Assembly: GCA_017860675.1 (NCBI GenBank)
Contig: JAGDMV010000104.1
Location: 1-6,628 of the forward strand
From: Chloroflexota bacterium
GTDB taxonomy: Bacteria; Chloroflexota; Limnocylindria; Limnocylindrales; CSP1-4
Length of the DNA: 6,628 bases
Reading direction: 5' to 3'
Shown here: positions 4,565 through 6,628 of the stretch, one piece after another
Layout of the letters: the number at the start of each line of letters is the position of its first letter
How positions within the stretch are numbered: the first letter of the stretch is position 1
Made by a program: the position numbers and the translations under genes
Notes under the pieces: model-generated
Seen by the model: only the letters and a program-made list of their open reading frames with translations
Told to the model about the DNA's origin: nothing
Database searches by the model: none

Positions 4565-5959
4565 ATGACCGCTGACCCGAAGACCCGCGCGTCGCACCGC
4601 CCCGCGCTCCTCGCCAGCCTTCTCGCCTTCGCCCTCGTCTCGGCGGCCTGCGGGACGGGCGCCAGCCCGGCCACCACGACTCCCTCTGCGCCTCCGGCGG
4701 CGAGCGCATCCCCGACCTCCGCCCCGCCCTCGCCGGCCCCGAGCGGGACCGCGGCCGCCTCCCCCAACCCGACGGCGAGCCGCGTGCCGGGCGCCACGCC
4801 GGACCCGGCCGACGCGGCGGTCTACCGGGCGATCGAGGACCAGATCGCCGCCATCCGCGGCGTCCAGCCGACCGAGCGGCTGGAGCCCACGGTCCTCGAC
4901 GAGCCCGCCCTCCGGGCCCGGCTGCAGGCGGACTTCGACAAGAAGAACCCGCCGGCCGAGATCCGCGAGGGCGAGATCTTCCTCAAGGCGCTCGGGCTGC
5001 TCCCGGCCGACGCGTCGCTCCGCGATGTCTACCTCGACCTGATGGGCTCCCAGGTGGCCGGCTTCTACGACCTCGAGGCGAACCAGATGTTCCTCGTCTC
5101 GCGGAAGGGCGGGGTCGGCCCGAGCGAGAAGGCCACCTTCGCCCACGAGTTCGTCCATGCCCTCCAGGACCAGCACTTCGGGGCCGACCGGCTGACCGAC
5201 GAGGAAGCGTCCAAGGGCCAGAGCGACCGGGCGGCCGCCTGGCTATCGGTCGTCGAGGGTGACGCCACCATCGGCCAGTTCCTCTGGCTGCAGAACCACC
5301 TGACGCCGGAGGAGCTCCAGCAGGTCATGACCGAGTCGTCCGACCCGGAGGCGACGGCGGCGCTCAACAGGGCGCCGGCGATCCTGCGCGAGAACCTGAT
5401 GTTCCCCTACTCGGCCGGTGCGCAGTTCGACATGGCGGCCTACGTCGAAGGCGGCTGGCCGGCGATCGACGCGCTCTACCAGAAGCTGCCTGAATCGACG
5501 GAGCAGATCCTCCACCCGGAGAAGTACAAGGCCGGCGAGGCGCCCCGACCCGTCAGCATCCCGGCCGCGGACGTCGCCCGGGCCCTGGGCGATGGTTGGA
5601 CGGCCGCCGACGAGGACACGGCCGGCGAGTTCTTCCTGTCGGTCTGGCTGCGCGAGCGCGGCGCGACCGGTCCTGCGCCGGAGCCGGACGGCACGCCGGT
5701 GCCGGCGTCGGGGGCCGCGGCCGGCTGGGGCGGCGACCGGACGGTCCTGCTCACCGGCCCGGGCGACTCGTACGCTCTGGTGATGGCCACGACCTGGGAC
5801 ACGGCCGACGATGCGGCGGAGTTCGCGACGGCCGCCCGGTCCGCGGTGAAGGGCCTGCCCGGGGCGTCGGCAGTGCGGGCCGCCGGCGACGCGGTGACCG
5901 TCCTGCTGGCCAGCGACGCGGGGGTGCTGCAGCGGCTGGGGGCAGCGCTGCCGGAGTAG
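4565..5959 (+). CDS. Predicted lipoprotein with HExxH zinc-metalloprotease signature
   Basis: A 464-residue protein predicted to be anchored by lipid to the outer face of the cytoplasmic membrane. The N-terminus has basic residues (K6, R8, R12), a hydrophobic stretch (about 14-27) and a plausible lipobox ending in C29 (VSAAC, slightly atypical because -3 is Ser). A linker rich in Ala, Ser, Pro and Thr (about 30-78) likely spans the cell surface layer. The folded part from about 80 contains GSQVAGFYDLEANQMFLV, then HEFVHALQDQHF with H194, E195 and H198 as HExxH zinc ligands and catalytic glutamate, and VVEGDAT with E231 as the likely third ligand, a gluzincin-like spacing. A C-terminal region has DTAGEFFLSVWL and GWGGDR (387-392). 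The catalytic residues look intact. Similar secreted HExxH proteins of unknown substrate occur in Chloroflexota, actinobacteria and haloarchaea; I cannot name the family with confidence. It is monocistronic, converging on argS with a 39-bp gap. The ATG at 4565 is set by the signal peptide. Confidence 0.85.
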   Translation: MTADPKTRASHRPALLASLLAFALVSAACGTGASPATTTPSAPPAASASPTSAPPSPAPSGTAAASPNPTASRVPGATPDPADAAVYRAIEDQIAAIRGVQPTERLEPTVLDEPALRARLQADFDKKNPPAEIREGEIFLKALGLLPADASLRDVYLDLMGSQVAGFYDLEANQMFLVSRKGGVGPSEKATFAHEFVHALQDQHFGADRLTDEEASKGQSDRAAAWLSVVEGDATIGQFLWLQNHLTPEELQQVMTESSDPEATAALNRAPAILRENLMFPYSAGAQFDMAAYVEGGWPAIDALYQKLPESTEQILHPEKYKAGEAPRPVSIPAADVARALGDGWTAADEDTAGEFFLSVWLRERGATGPAPEPDGTPVPASGAAAGWGGDRTVLLTGPGDSYALVMATTWDTADDAAEFATAARSAVKGLPGASAVRAAGDAVTVLLASDAGVLQRLGAALPE

Positions 5960-5967
5960 GGGCGGGC

Positions 5968-5981
5968 CGCGCGGTCGCGCG
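5968..5981. terminator. Weak GC hairpin between convergent genes
   Basis: CGCGC (5968-5972) pairs with GCGCG (5977-5981) around GGTC in the 39-bp gap between the lipoprotein gene and argS. It could slow polymerase from either side. There is no T-run on either strand, so it is not a classical intrinsic terminator and may be a by-product of GC composition. Confidence 0.2.
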
Positions 5982-5998
5982 ATGCCGCCGCACCCCCG

Positions 5999-6628
5999 TT
6001 ACATCGACTCGGGCGCCGAGATCCCCAGCAGGCCCAGGGCGGCGGCGATCGTCAGCTGCGTCGCCCGCACAAGCGCCAGCCGGGCCCGCGACCGGGCAGG
6101 ATCCGCCGGGTCGACCACGCGCGCGTCCCGGTAGAAGGCGTGGAACTGGGTGGCGAGCTCGGTGGCGAAGGTCGTGATCTCGTGCGTCTCCTCGGACTCC
6201 GCGGCGTCCTCGACGACCTCGGGGAAGCGGGCCAGGGCCCGCGCGAGAGCAGCCTCGGGCGCGCCCTCGAGGTCGGCCGCCGCCACTCCCGGAGCCACGG
6301 GAAGCCCGGCCTCGGCGGCCTTTCGCAGGATCGAGGCGATACGGGCGTGCGCGTACTGGACGTAGTAGACGGGGTTCTCGGCCGACTGCCGCTTGGCCAG
6401 CTCGATGTCGAAGTCGATGGCCGAGGCGTGCGACCGGGCGGCGAAGAACCAGCGGGCCGCGTCAACCCCGATCTCGGCCAGCAGCTCGTCGAGGGTGACG
6501 AACTCGCCGGCCCGCTTCGACATCGACACCTCGGCGCCGTCGCGGACGAAGCGGACCCAGGCGATGAGCAGCACCTCGACGTCCGCCCGCGGGTAGCCCA
6601 TCGCCTCGGCCGCGTTGCGCAGCCGGGC
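5999..6628 (-). CDS. argS: Arginyl-tRNA synthetase, C-terminal part (5' end beyond window)
   Basis: Class I aminoacyl-tRNA synthetase that charges tRNA-Arg with arginine using ATP, in the cytosol; essential for translation. The visible 209 residues begin inside the catalytic domain (GYPRADVEVLLIAWVRFVRDG) and reach the KMSKS-equivalent loop MSKR at 6523-6512, followed by AGEFVTLDELL. ENPVYYVQYAHARI marks the transition into the DALR-type helical anticodon-binding domain, which contains TFATELATQFHAFYRDARVV. The protein ends in LLGISAPESM, a typical ArgRS C-terminus. Family proteins are around 550-600 residues, so about a third is seen. The first lysine of the KMSKS loop is Ser here (VSMSKR); ArgRS enzymes vary in this motif, so this is probably neutral. 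The frame stays open to the window edge, showing that the gene continues rather than starting at the internal Met near 6601. Confidence 0.96.
   Translation of the reverse strand, partial: ARLRNAAEAMGYPRADVEVLLIAWVRFVRDGAEVSMSKRAGEFVTLDELLAEIGVDAARWFFAARSHASAIDFDIELAKRQSAENPVYYVQYAHARIASILRKAAEAGLPVAPGVAAADLEGAPEAALARALARFPEVVEDAAESEETHEITTFATELATQFHAFYRDARVVDPADPARSRARLALVRATQLTIAAALGLLGISAPESM

Noticed and set aside
4308..4709. N-terminal extension of the MBL frame up to an ATG at 4709
   Set aside because: The upstream part is Arg/Ser/Gly-rich, crosses the hairpins and the start of the divergent lipoprotein gene, and adds nothing to the MBL fold; the ATG at 4307 fits family N-termini.
4298..5176. 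Minus-strand open frame of 292 codons
   Set aside because: Most of it is antisense to the lipoprotein gene with low-complexity Gly/Arg runs. Only its last 57 codons lie outside that gene and are discussed separately as a weak possibility.
1..6628. CRISPR arrays, insertion sequences, phage genes or attachment sites
   Set aside because: No regularly spaced repeats, transposase or integrase motifs, or terminal inverted repeats with target duplications were seen; base composition looks even across the window.

Overview
This is a GC-rich chromosomal segment from a bacterium with strong G/C preference at third codon positions. Gene content, protein style and the apparent leaderless starts suggest an uncultivated Chloroflexota (Limnocylindria/Ellin6529-like) or a deep actinobacterial relative. 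That placement is inference from overall appearance; there is no rRNA or other decisive phylogenetic marker here. No mobile elements, CRISPR arrays, tRNAs or rRNAs were seen.

Layout. (1) 1-1145, minus: an MFS drug-efflux-type transporter whose C-terminus runs off the left edge. (2) 1146-1261: a 116-bp divergent promoter region. (3) 1262-3576, plus: a two-gene unit, ftcD (glutamate formimidoyltransferase) and hutI (imidazolonepropionase), joined by an ATGA stop/start overlap. (4) 3577-3632: a short convergent spacer carrying an imperfect second copy of the end of hutI. (5) 3633-4307, minus: a small metallo-beta-lactamase-fold protein whose metal-binding motifs look eroded. (6) 4308-4564: a 257-bp divergent spacer with three hairpin-forming inverted repeats and two promoter-like starts. 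(7) 4565-5959, plus: a predicted lipoprotein with an HExxH zinc-protease signature. (8) 5960-5998: a short convergent spacer. (9) 5999-6628, minus: the C-terminal third or so of arginyl-tRNA synthetase, continuing beyond the right edge.

How the genes work together. HutI converts imidazolonepropionate to N-formimino-L-glutamate, and FtcD passes the formimino group to tetrahydrofolate and releases glutamate. The pair is therefore the lower half of histidine degradation. HutH and HutU (upper half) and the cyclodeaminase that processes formimino-THF are not in the window. The other genes have no evident link to this pathway.

The most interesting signal is regulatory. Three separate transcription-unit starts (ftcD, the MBL gene and the lipoprotein gene) carry the same arrangement, TGn-NANNAT, exactly six bases, then ATG, and lack a convincing Shine-Dalgarno. 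This is what extended -10 promoters driving leaderless mRNAs would look like. The next best leads are the eroded MBL protein and the hairpin-dense spacer in front of it. I do not see a clearly novel multi-gene system; most of the window is ordinary housekeeping and catabolic content.
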